Part shown: positions 56,703 through 64,000 of the stretch, piece by piece
Position numbering within the stretch: the stretch's first letter is position 1
How the letters are laid out: every line of letters starts with the position of its first letter
Notes under the pieces: model-generated
What the model was told of the DNA's origin: nothing
Seen by the model: only the letters and a program-made list of their open reading frames with translations
Databases searched by the model: none
Program-made: the position numbers and the translations under genes
Assembly (NCBI GenBank): GCA_031396695.1
Contig: JANNLG010000199.1
Span: 13,291-77,290, forward strand
DNA: 64,000 nt
Direction of reading: 5' to 3'
DNA from: VGRW01 sp031396695
Lineage (GTDB): Bacteria; Myxococcota_A; UBA9160; SZUA-336

Positions 56703-56724
56703 CGGTTCGTTCGATGGCTCAGCT

Positions 56725-57849
56725 TCAATGTCTGCTGCGCACCCGCGTGACGACTTCGGCGTACAGGGCGAGGATGCGCGGGACGACGACGTCCTTGTCG
56801 AACTTCTCCTGCGCGAGTCGCCGTCCGGCGTCACCCATGCCGCGCGCGCGTGTGTCGTCATGGAGCACGCGCGCGAGCGCGTCGGCGTAGCTCGCGTCCG
56901 ACGGGCCCGCGAGCTCGCCGTTCACTCCGCTCTCGACGACCTCGCGATTGCCGGGGATGTCGGAGCAGACGATCGGCACGCCCGCGGCCGAGGCCTCGAT
57001 CAGCGTCATCGGAAGCACTTCCGTGAGCTGCGACGGGAAGAGCACCGCGTTGCACACGCCGAGCAGCGCGTTCACGTCGCGACGATAACCGGCGAACACG
57101 ATCCGGCCGGGACCCGGGAGCGACGCGGCGAGCGCTTCGATCCGCGCGCGCTCCGGGCCGTCGCCGATCGCGAGCCCGACCAGTGGGCGAGCGATGCGCG
57201 CGGCGCAGCTCGCGAGCGCGCGCGCGAACACGTCGAAGCCCTTGCCGGGAATCATGCGGCCGATCATCGCCACGACGGTGTCGGAGTCGGCGATGCCGAG
57301 CTCGCGCCGGAGCCCCGCTCGGTCCGCCTGCGCCGCGGCGCGGCCGATCGCGCCGCAATCCACGAAGTTCGGAATGAACGACACGCGGCGCTCGGGAAAT
57401 CCCATCGCCAGGAACTGGCGGTGCTTCACGGAGCTGATCGCGATCATCTGGTCGCACGCGGCGCGCAAAAGCAGCGCGGACAAAAACTCCGGCGCGCGGC
57501 GGTAGCCCGTGGAGTGGTGCGTGAGCACGATCGCGGGTCTGCTGCCGCCGCCGAGCACGGTGACCGCCCGCGCGGAGAGCGCGAGCGTGGCGCCGTGCGC
57601 GTGCACGACGCTCGGGCGGAAGCGCCGGACCACCGCAGCGAGACCCCGCGCGAACGGGATCGCGTTGGCGCGGCTCAAGGTCGGCGTCTCTTCGAAGCGC
57701 ACGCCGCTCGCCAGCCGCGCGTCGAGCGGTCCCGGCGCCGCGCTGTACGCGACCTCGACGCCCCGCTCGGCCAGCGCGTTGGCGAGGTCGATCGAAACCG
57801 TCTCCGCGCCGCCGAGTTGCAGGGCCTCGCCGCAGATCAGCACCTTCAT
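56725..57849 (-). CDS. glycosyltransferase family 4
   Basis: A 374-residue GT-B glycosyltransferase. The acceptor half opens MKVLICGEALQLGGAETVSIDLANALAERG and includes PSVVHAHGATLALSARAV. The donor half has VVAMIGRMIPGKGFDVFARAL, PLVGLAIGDGPERARIEALAA and the retaining EX7E-type motif PSQLTEVLPMTLIEASAAGVPIV. It transfers a sugar from a nucleotide donor in glycan or exopolysaccharide assembly. It is divergent from the flippase gene. Its 3' end lies 36 bases from the nucleotidyltransferase pair. Confidence 0.92.
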   Translation of the reverse strand: MKVLICGEALQLGGAETVSIDLANALAERGVEVAYSAAPGPLDARLASGVRFEETPTLSRANAIPFARGLAAVVRRFRPSVVHAHGATLALSARAVTVLGGGSRPAIVLTHHSTGYRRAPEFLSALLLRAACDQMIAISSVKHRQFLAMGFPERRVSFIPNFVDCGAIGRAAAQADRAGLRRELGIADSDTVVAMIGRMIPGKGFDVFARALASCAARIARPLVGLAIGDGPERARIEALAASLPGPGRIVFAGYRRDVNALLGVCNAVLFPSQLTEVLPMTLIEASAAGVPIVCSDIPGNREVVESGVNGELAGPSDASYADALARVLHDDTRARGMGDAGRRLAQEKFDKDVVVPRILALYAEVVTRVRSRH

Positions 57850-57899
57850 TTCCGTGTTGGCGGCTCCGCTCTGGATGACTGACGATACCGAAGCCAAGC

Positions 57900-59456
57900 A
57901 TGACCTCCACACGAGCCCACGCACGCCGGACCGACGCCACGCTCGTGGTCACGAACGTGCTCTGGAACGCGGCGGCGAGTCTGTTCGGGTCCGTCATCGC
58001 GTTTCTGCTGGTGCCGTTCCTGCTCCACAGACTCGGCGAGGCGGTCTACGGTGTCTGGGCGCTGATCGGGTCCGTGTTCGCCTATTCGGTGGTGTTCCAG
58101 CTCGGCCTGGTGAGCGCGGTCAACCGCTACATCCCCGTGCGGCTGGCGACCGGCGACGTGCAGGGACTGCGCGCGGTCGTGTCCACCTGCGCCGCGTTCC
58201 TGCTCGGCGTGGGCACGGTCGTGCTTCTGCTCACGCTCGGGCTGTACGCGTGGCTGACGCAGATCTTCCAGATCCCGACCGAGCTCGCCGCCGACTCGCG
58301 GCTGACGGTGCTCGTGGTCGGCGGCTGCGCGGCGGTCACCACCGTCACGAGCGCGGCGTCGGCGGTGCTGTCGGGCTACCAGCGCTACGACCTGATGGCC
58401 GGCAGCCGCATCGCGGTGACGCTCGCGCGCACGGGCGTGCTGGTGTGGCTGGTGATGCAGGGACACGGCCTGGTGACGGTCGCGCTCGTGTACGGACTCT
58501 CCGAGCTGCTCGTGAACGCGATCTACCTGGGCCTGTGCCTGCGGCTCCTGCCCGAACGTCCGTTCTCGGCGCGCGAGATCGACGGCGATCTGCTGCGCGA
58601 GATGCTGGCCTACGGCTTCAACACCTTCAATTACATCCTCGGCGCGCTCCTGCTCTTGAAGGTCGGCGAGGTGCTGATCGGGATCTACCGCAGCGCGGAG
58701 GAGGTCGCGCACTACGCGATCGTGACCGCGTCGGTGCTCACGTTCACGACCGTGATCGAGGCGTTCTGCGCCGCGCTCAAGCCGGCCGCCAGCGACCTCG
58801 ACGCGAGCGACGACCACGTGCGGCTGAAGGAGCTGACGCTGCTCAGCCAGAAGTACTCGCTGTTCATGATCCTGCCCTCGGCCGCCTTCCTGCTGGTGAT
58901 GGGGCGCGAGTTCCTGTTGATCTGGACGCAGCGCGACATCCCGCTCCTGCCGACCGTGCTCGCGATCGTGGTCGCGGGCCACGCGTTCCGGCTGGCGCAG
59001 CACTCGAGCTTCTTCGTGCTGGTCGGCAAGGGCGAGCACCGATTCTTCGGCCGACTGATGGTGATCATGGCCGTGGGCACGGTGGGTCTGGGCTGGGCGA
59101 GTCTGGCGCTGCTCGATTGGGGACTGCTCGGGATCGCCTGGGCCAGCGCGATTCCGCTCGCGCTCGGCTGCGGAATCCTGCTGCCGCGCCACGTCTACAA
59201 GCAGCTCGGCATCGGCTGGTCCGAGAGCCTGCGGCGGGTCTGGCTGCCGACGCTCGCCAGCACCGTGCCGGGCATCTTGCTGTTGGTCGCGTGGAAGCTC
59301 ACGATGCCGCCGCGCAACTGGCCCGAGCTTCTGCTCGTGGTGGTCGCGGTGGCGGGGACGACACTCGTGGCCGCGTGGAAGCTCGGCCTCGGGGAGTCGG
59401 AGCGGACGCGCTTCTGGGGACTGGCGAGACAGGGATGGTCGAGGGTTTTCGCATGA
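57900..59456 (+). CDS. polysaccharide flippase (MATE/MOP-like)
   Basis: A 518-residue membrane protein with about 14 helices and the Wzx/RfbX topology. It opens VLWNAAASLFGSVIAFLLVPFLLHRLGEAVYGVWALIGSVF in its first two helices, with AVNRYIPVRLATGD in the first cytoplasmic loop and FNTFNYILGALLLLKVGEVLIG mid-protein. It would flip lipid-linked glycans across the inner membrane. It is cotranslated with the methyltransferase (ATGA overlap) and divergent from the glycosyltransferase, forming a small glycan module. Confidence 0.88.
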   Translation: MTSTRAHARRTDATLVVTNVLWNAAASLFGSVIAFLLVPFLLHRLGEAVYGVWALIGSVFAYSVVFQLGLVSAVNRYIPVRLATGDVQGLRAVVSTCAAFLLGVGTVVLLLTLGLYAWLTQIFQIPTELAADSRLTVLVVGGCAAVTTVTSAASAVLSGYQRYDLMAGSRIAVTLARTGVLVWLVMQGHGLVTVALVYGLSELLVNAIYLGLCLRLLPERPFSAREIDGDLLREMLAYGFNTFNYILGALLLLKVGEVLIGIYRSAEEVAHYAIVTASVLTFTTVIEAFCAALKPAASDLDASDDHVRLKELTLLSQKYSLFMILPSAAFLLVMGREFLLIWTQRDIPLLPTVLAIVVAGHAFRLAQHSSFFVLVGKGEHRFFGRLMVIMAVGTVGLGWASLALLDWGLLGIAWASAIPLALGCGILLPRHVYKQLGIGWSESLRRVWLPTLASTVPGILLLVAWKLTMPPRNWPELLLVVVAVAGTTLVAAWKLGLGESERTRFWGLARQGWSRVFA

Positions 59457-60187
59457 GCACGCCCACCTACTCCGACTCGCACACCACACCGGGCAAGGGC
59501 CGGCAGTACGACGAGTACTACGGCTCCGATCCGTGGGCGCGCTACCTGTGGTCGCGCGAGCAGGAAGTGCTCGACCAGGCGCTCGGCGAATTTCTCGGCG
59601 GGCGCGAGGTGCGCGCGCTCGACTTCGCCTGCGGTACCGGGCGCATCTGCAGCTTCCTCGAAAGCCGCGTCGCGTCGTGCAGCGGCGTAGATGTATCGGA
59701 GGCCATGCTCGGCGAGGCGCGCGCGAAGCTCTCGCGCACCACGCTGCACAAGGCGAACCTGCTCGAGGCGAATCCGTTCGAGCGCGAGTCGTTCGACCTG
59801 ATCACCGCGTTCCGCTTCTTCGTGAACGCGGAGCCGAGCTTGCGCAAGGCGGTGGTGCGCGCGCTCGCGCCGCTGCTCAAGCCCGACGGGATCTTCATCT
59901 TCAACGACCACCAGAACATCAACTCGCCCTACATGCGCGTCGCGCGCGCGTACGCGGGCTGGCGCGGCTACGGTGTGTTCAACGTGCTCAGCATCGCGGA
60001 GTGCCGGGCGCTCGTCGGCGAGGCCGGTCTCGAGGTCGTGCGCGTGTACCCGGTGGGACTTCTGCGCGTGCCGAAGCTCGAGCTTCCCGAAGGGCTGCAG
60101 CGCGCGGCGGATCGGCTCACGGACTTGTGGCCGTTCGCATCGCGCTGGTCGACGAGCCCGATCCTGGTGGCCCGGCGACGGGCGTGA
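59453..60187 (+). CDS. class I SAM-dependent methyltransferase
   Basis: A 244-residue methyltransferase. Motif I is ALDFACGTGRICSFLESRV, then SGVDVSEAMLGEARAKL, FDLITAFRFFVNAEPSLRKAVVRAL and the post-motif LLKPDGIFIFNDHQNINSPYMR. HNQN-like residues here suggest a small-molecule or sugar target. Placed between a flippase and a PQQ dehydrogenase, it probably modifies a glycan precursor. ATG 59453 overlaps the flippase stop and its own stop overlaps the dehydrogenase GTG. Confidence 0.85.
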   Translation: MSTPTYSDSHTTPGKGRQYDEYYGSDPWARYLWSREQEVLDQALGEFLGGREVRALDFACGTGRICSFLESRVASCSGVDVSEAMLGEARAKLSRTTLHKANLLEANPFERESFDLITAFRFFVNAEPSLRKAVVRALAPLLKPDGIFIFNDHQNINSPYMRVARAYAGWRGYGVFNVLSIAECRALVGEAGLEVVRVYPVGLLRVPKLELPEGLQRAADRLTDLWPFASRWSTSPILVARRRA

Positions 60188-62325
60188 GGCTGCTCGCGCT
60201 GCTCCTGGCCGCGTTCGGACTCGCTGCGTTCGGGGTCGCCGCGTGCAGGGACGGGACTCCACGCGCTTCGCGACCGGGCGAGTGGCCCGAGCTCGGCCGC
60301 GACTTCCGCGCCCAGCGCTTCTCGCCGCTCACGCAGATCTCCGTCGAGAACGCGCGCACGCTCGGCTTCGCCTGGGAGTACGAAGCGCGTTCGCGCCGCG
60401 GCCGCGTCGAGCACGGCCAGGAGGCGACACCGATCGTTGTCGACGGCGTGCTCTACGTGTCGGGGCCGTGGGGCAGCGTGTTCGCCGTCGACCCTGTGAC
60501 CGGTGCGGAGCGCTGGCGCTACGACCCCGAAGTCGACGGCAGCTACGCCCGCCGAGCCTGCTGCGACGTGGTGAACCGCGGCGTGCAGCTGCGCGACGGC
60601 CGCGTCTACGTCGGCACGCTCGACGGCTTCCTGGTCGCGCTCGACGCGAAGAACGGAAAAGAGCTGTGGCGGGTCGACACGCTGATCGATCGCGACACGC
60701 GCTTCTACACCATCACCGGCCCCCCGCAGCTCGCCAAGGACGTGGTGGTGATCGGGAACAGCGGCGCAGAGTTTGGCGTGCGCGGTTATGTGACCGCGTA
60801 CGACGCCGAGAGCGGCGCCGAGCGCTGGCGCTTCTTCACCGTGCCCGGCGATCCCGCGCGCGGCCCGCCCGAACATCCCGCGCTCGAGCGCGCGCTCGAA
60901 ACCTGGGACTCGAACTCGGACTGGAAGTCGGGTCTCGGCGGCACCGTCTGGGGCGAGCTCAACTACGACCCCGAGCTCGACCTGCTTTTCGTCGGCACCG
61001 GAAACGCGTCTCCCTATCCGATCTGGCTGCGCAGTCCGTCCGGCGGCGACAACCTGTACCTGGCGTCGATCCTCGCGCTCGATCCCGACGACGGACGTCT
61101 GGTCTGGCACTACCAGACCACGCCCGGCGAGAGCTGGGACTACACCGCGACGCAGAACATGATCCTCGCTGAGCTCGAGATCGGCGGGCGCGAGCGCAGA
61201 GTCATCATGCAGGCGCCGAAGAACGGCTTCTTCTACGTGCTCGACCGCGAGACCGGCGAGTTCATCTCGGCCGAGCCGTTCGTGTTCGTGAACTGGGCGA
61301 GTCACGTCGACGCGAGCGGCCGTCCGGTCGCGAGCGCGCGCGCGGTGTATCGCAACGCGCCCGCGATCGTGTTCCCGACCGAGTCGGGCGCGCACAACTG
61401 GCAGCCGATGGCGTTCAGTCCCGCGAGCGGGCTCGCCTACATTCCCGCGCGCGAGCAGGGCATGGTGATCGTGAACGAGCCGTTCTACCGCTGGACGCCC
61501 GGCGAGTTGAACATGGGCGCGAAGGCGATCTTCGGCTCGAGCATCGCATTGCTGCCGCCGTCCGAGCGCGCGCCGCTCGACGCGCTGCTGCGCTCGCGGC
61601 CCGAGCTGCCATCGCTCGCGACGCGCGAGTTCCTGATCGCCTACGACCCGGTCGCGCAGGCGGAGCGTTGGCGAGTCCCCGTCGGCAGCGAGCAGTTCGC
61701 GGGCGGGGGCGTGCTCGCGACCGCCGGCAACCTGGTGCTGCAGGGCACGTCGTCGGGTCGTCTCGTCGTACGCCGAGCCGACACCGGCCACGAGCTCGCG
61801 AGCCTCGAGATCGGCACCGCCATCATGGCCGCGCCGATCAGCTACGAGATCGACGGCGTGCAGTACGTCGCCGTGATCGCAGGGCTCGGTGGCGCAGTGG
61901 CCGCGAGCTACCCGCGCGAGAGCGCGGCCTGGACGTACCAGAACTACGGACGGCTGCTCGCGTTCAAGCTCGGCGGCGGGCCGGCGCCGCTGCCGAAGCT
62001 GCGCGAGCAGCAAGTGACTCCCGAGCCACCGTCACTCGCAGGCTACTCGGACGCTGCCGCGGAGCGCGGCGCGAAGCTATTCGGAGCTCAGTGCGCGCAC
62101 TGCCACGGCGGCCGCGGCGATGAGCGGCTTTCTGCGTACCCCGACTTGTTCCGGCTCTCCGCCGAAACCCACGCGAAGTTCGACGCGATCGTGCGCGGCG
62201 GCACGCTGGCGAGCGCGGGCATGGCGAGCTTCGCCGACGTCGTCAGCGAAGCGGACATCGCCGCGATCCAGGCGTTCCTAGTTCGCGAGCAGGCGGCGCT
62301 GCGCGCCGAAGAGCAGACCCGCTAG
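60184..62325 (+). CDS. PQQ-dependent quinohemoprotein dehydrogenase with cytochrome c domain
   Basis: A 713-residue periplasmic dehydrogenase. The N-terminal segment ends in lipobox VAAC (Cys21), unusual for this group. The eight-bladed propeller includes the vicinal disulfide Cys126-Cys127 over PQQ, GTGNASPYP, WDYTATQNMIL and HNWQPMAFSPASGLAYIPA. A C-terminal cytochrome c has CAHCHGG (Cys637, Cys640, His641). It oxidises an alcohol or sugar and passes electrons to haem. GTG 60184 overlaps the methyltransferase stop. The 3' end overlaps the convergent PEP-CTERM gene by 48 bases. Confidence 0.9.
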   Translation: MRLLALLLAAFGLAAFGVAACRDGTPRASRPGEWPELGRDFRAQRFSPLTQISVENARTLGFAWEYEARSRRGRVEHGQEATPIVVDGVLYVSGPWGSVFAVDPVTGAERWRYDPEVDGSYARRACCDVVNRGVQLRDGRVYVGTLDGFLVALDAKNGKELWRVDTLIDRDTRFYTITGPPQLAKDVVVIGNSGAEFGVRGYVTAYDAESGAERWRFFTVPGDPARGPPEHPALERALETWDSNSDWKSGLGGTVWGELNYDPELDLLFVGTGNASPYPIWLRSPSGGDNLYLASILALDPDDGRLVWHYQTTPGESWDYTATQNMILAELEIGGRERRVIMQAPKNGFFYVLDRETGEFISAEPFVFVNWASHVDASGRPVASARAVYRNAPAIVFPTESGAHNWQPMAFSPASGLAYIPAREQGMVIVNEPFYRWTPGELNMGAKAIFGSSIALLPPSERAPLDALLRSRPELPSLATREFLIAYDPVAQAERWRVPVGSEQFAGGGVLATAGNLVLQGTSSGRLVVRRADTGHELASLEIGTAIMAAPISYEIDGVQYVAVIAGLGGAVAASYPRESAAWTYQNYGRLLAFKLGGGPAPLPKLREQQVTPEPPSLAGYSDAAAERGAKLFGAQCAHCHGGRGDERLSAYPDLFRLSAETHAKFDAIVRGGTLASAGMASFADVVSEADIAAIQAFLVREQAALRAEEQTR

Positions 62326-63303
62326 CGCCAACAGCCACGCAGCGGACGGCTCGGGAACACCCGTCTCGATGTCGTACTGCGCGCCCAGATTCGCGACCGC
62401 CACGGAGCTCAGCGTCTGCCCCGCTGCGAGCACGATTCGCTCGAGGAACGCCGTGTTGAGTGCGTCGATGTCTCCCCCGCGCGCCCCGCTCGTGTAGAGA
62501 TAGCTGCCGACGGCGTAGCGATGCCCGGGGACCGGTGCGAAGCTGAGCGACGCATCGAGATCGATCGGATCGAGCGCATCGGCGTTGCCGCTCCGTTGTT
62601 CGATCAAGATCGACGTGATGAGCGTGGGAATCAGATACGGGTCGCCATCGTACGGGTCGGATTCCTCCAGCTGGTCGAGATCGTAGACTCCAACCCCAGC
62701 CGAGAAGAGCGTGAACCAGCCCTGGAGCGTCGCGCTGTCCGTGCCTGGCGGCAGCGACACTCCGCAAAACAAATTCGGGCACAGCGGATCGACTTCGAAC
62801 GTCGCGTCCCAGTGCAGGTCGAGCGTGACGGTTCCGAAGCTCGAGAACGTCCACTCGTCTGCCCAGCTCGACCGGGCTTCGGCCTGGTTCCGGTGCTCGA
62901 CGTAGAACTCGCCGCTCTGCGAGTCGAATTCGTAGTAGCGGATGGACTGCACGGCCGCGTGGTTCTCGCCGAACCGGGTCTGCGCGCGCGCCGAGAATGG
63001 ATCCGAGCCGGGGATCGTGCTGGACCCGGGCGGCACGGCCAGAACGCTGTACAGCGCGGTGCTGTCGAGCTCGATCGTGCTGTCCTGCGAAACCTCGTTG
63101 ATGTCGCCATCTTCGGCGTCGATATGGCCGGTCCGAACATCGGCCGCGCCGACCGACGTGTAGAGGCCTGGCGACTCCCACTCCGCGTCCCAGCCGAAAT
63201 CGTCGTAGGACACGGTGGCCGCGCGGACGAGGCGAGCGTCGAGCAGCATCAACAGGCAGGCAACGGTCGGAAGGGTGCGTCGCAGCAGGGTCAGGATAGA
63301 CAT
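62278..63303 (-). CDS. PEP-CTERM sorting-signal protein
   Basis: A 341-residue exported protein. The signal peptide (LPTVACLLMLLDARLVRA) is followed by a beta-rich, Asp/Ser-rich domain with no recognised family and two Cys (DPLCPNLFCGVS). The C-terminus VPEPSAAWLLALAGLLFGAQRR is a classic PEP-CTERM signal: VPEP, a membrane helix and an Arg cluster. Exosortase would cut and anchor it. GGGAG lies 5 bases before the ATG. No exosortase is in the window, but glycan genes lie next door. Confidence 0.85.
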   Translation of the reverse strand: MSILTLLRRTLPTVACLLMLLDARLVRAATVSYDDFGWDAEWESPGLYTSVGAADVRTGHIDAEDGDINEVSQDSTIELDSTALYSVLAVPPGSSTIPGSDPFSARAQTRFGENHAAVQSIRYYEFDSQSGEFYVEHRNQAEARSSWADEWTFSSFGTVTLDLHWDATFEVDPLCPNLFCGVSLPPGTDSATLQGWFTLFSAGVGVYDLDQLEESDPYDGDPYLIPTLITSILIEQRSGNADALDPIDLDASLSFAPVPGHRYAVGSYLYTSGARGGDIDALNTAFLERIVLAAGQTLSSVAVANLGAQYDIETGVPEPSAAWLLALAGLLFGAQRRLLAN

Positions 63304-63393
63304 CCGGAGCTCCCGTTCAGGTTTAGCAGCAGGATTTCGCGAGGATACACGGGCGGCCGCGCCCGCGTCTACACAGCAGCGTGTGCGCGTCGC

Positions 63394-63786
63394 TCAGCTC
63401 CGCGCGCGCAGCAGGTCGCGGATCTCCGTCAGCAGCTTCACGTCCGCGGGCGGCTCGGGTGCGGCTGCGGCCGGCGCGGGCTTCTGCATGGAGTTGATGG
63501 CCTTCACCAGCAGGAACACGCAGAAGGCGATGATCACGAAGTCGATGATCGCCTGGATGAACGCGCCGTACTTGAGCAGCACCGGCGCTTCGGCGGTTCC
63601 GCCGATCGTGAATGCGAGCGCGCTGAAGTTGATGCCGCCGAGCACGAGCCCGATCGCCGGCATGAGCACGTCGGCGACGACCGACGAGACGATCTTTCCG
63701 AACGCGCCGCCGATGATCACGCCGACCGCGAGATCCATCACGTTGCCGCGCTTGATGAAGGCCGTGAACTCGGAGACCACACTCAT
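63394..63786 (-). CDS. mscL: large-conductance mechanosensitive channel MscL
   Basis: A 130-residue pentameric channel that opens under membrane tension to release solutes. The N-terminus FTAFIKRGNVMDLAVGVIIGGAFGKIVSSVVADVLMPAIG contains the amphipathic helix and first pore helix. The second helix is IQAIIDFVIIAFCVFLLVKAI. The cytoplasmic bundle is LLTEIRDLLRA. Length is normal. AAGGAG lies 8 bases before the ATG. It stands between ppa and the PEP-CTERM gene. Confidence 0.95.
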   Translation of the reverse strand: MSVVSEFTAFIKRGNVMDLAVGVIIGGAFGKIVSSVVADVLMPAIGLVLGGINFSALAFTIGGTAEAPVLLKYGAFIQAIIDFVIIAFCVFLLVKAINSMQKPAPAAAAPEPPADVKLLTEIRDLLRARS

Positions 63787-63810
63787 GCGAAGACTCCTTC
63801 GGGTTGCGGA

Positions 63811-64000
63811 CTAGCGCGAGTCTGACACGCCGGGCGCGATTTCGGCGGAGTAGTCCGCCATCGCGGCCTCCACCACCCGGTGTGCATGATCGACGTCGTA
63901 GACCTGATCGATCGTCACGCGGTTCGGCTCACCGGGGACGAGCTTGTAGGTGAGGAAGTAGTGGCGCAGGCGCTCGATCAGCGCCGCGGGCAGGTCGGCG
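63811..64000 (-). CDS. ppa: inorganic pyrophosphatase, C-terminal part (cut by window edge)
   Basis: The last 62 codons of a minus-strand gene that begins beyond the window. ALIERLRHYFLTYKLVPGE, then VYDVDHAHRVVEAAMADY is the C-terminal signature of class I soluble pyrophosphatase, with the conserved HYF-TYK segment. The enzyme splits diphosphate to drive biosynthetic reactions. The stop is TAG at 63813-63811, 24 bases before mscL on the same strand. The catalytic part is not visible. Confidence 0.85.
   Translation of the reverse strand, partial: ADLPAALIERLRHYFLTYKLVPGEPNRVTIDQVYDVDHAHRVVEAAMADYSAEIAPGVSDSR

Noticed and set aside
1..64000. Mobile elements, prophage, integron or CRISPR-Cas
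   Set aside because: No transposase, integrase, Cas or phage structural protein and no terminal repeats were found on either strand.

Overview
The window is about 64 kb of very GC-rich, densely coding DNA from a Gram-negative bacterium. Outer-membrane lipid trafficking genes (hpnN, an MlaC/HpnM protein, mlaA), many lipoproteins, GspA/GspB proteins, a sigma-54 activator and a PEP-CTERM protein point to a deltaproteobacterial-grade environmental lineage such as Myxococcota, Binatota or Desulfobacterota. The sequence alone does not settle which. I see no insertion sequence, phage, integrase or CRISPR array. No gap between genes exceeds about 180 bases, and the gaps that hold something are listed as features.

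Layout. 1-38: the 5' half of a tRNA-Pro(CGG), cut by the window edge. 0.1-7.3 kb: nadA, a HAD phosphatase, a PfkB kinase, a lipoprotein bifunctional nuclease, a lipoprotein built of STN-like repeats, greA (probable CTG start) and trxB. 7.3-11 kb: a GH35 beta-galactosidase, then a PAS-HisKA-REC protein with no ATPase domain. 10.9-18.2 kb: a minus-strand housekeeping run rplU-rpmA-obgE-proB-proA-nadD-rsfS-gpmI-comF, mostly joined by 4-bp overlaps. 18.3-25.2 kb: a nitronate monooxygenase-like enzyme, an AMIN-domain membrane protein, type II pantothenate kinase, gspA-gspB, and an RNA m5U methyltransferase broken in a (CG)6 tract. 25.25-25.38 kb: an orphan transcription unit with a strong promoter, an 11-codon ORF and a terminator. 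25.4-31 kb: rhomboid protease, LLM oxidoreductase, Nudix hydrolase, a degenerate M3 peptidase, a hydrolase and a sigma-54 activator with its own sigma-54-type promoter. 31-35 kb: hpnN, hpnM/mlaC and mlaA. 35-46 kb: M20 peptidase, methyltransferase, GH17 protein, aroB, a TPR lipoprotein, pdxST, phzF, a MocR regulator with a likely operator, an AlkB-like oxygenase and DUF3332. 46.5-50 kb: a probable catabolic cluster. 50-55 kb: a TetR-MFP-RND efflux operon. 55-64 kb: a GH43-like protein, a nucleotidyltransferase pair, a glycan module (glycosyltransferase, flippase, methyltransferase), a PQQ dehydrogenase, a PEP-CTERM protein, mscL and the end of ppa.

How the genes work together. The rplU-comF run couples ribosome assembly factors (L21, L27, ObgE, RsfS) with NAD (nadD, and nadA elsewhere) and proline synthesis. 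pdxS-pdxT make pyridoxal phosphate, which the adjacent MocR regulator needs as its ligand. hpnN, hpnM and mlaA form an envelope lipid trafficking locus. TetR-MFP-RND is a self-regulated pump.

The most notable window-wide signal is transcriptional. About twenty genes have a TANNNT hexamer only 6-10 bases before the start codon and no Shine-Dalgarno sequence, which indicates widespread leaderless transcription. Read together with the Shine-Dalgarno genes, this rule resolves many start codons. The best candidates for something undescribed are the orphan RNA at 25.25-25.38 kb, the pseudo-M3 peptidase at 27.6 kb, and the sigma-54 autoregulatory circuit at 29.6 kb.
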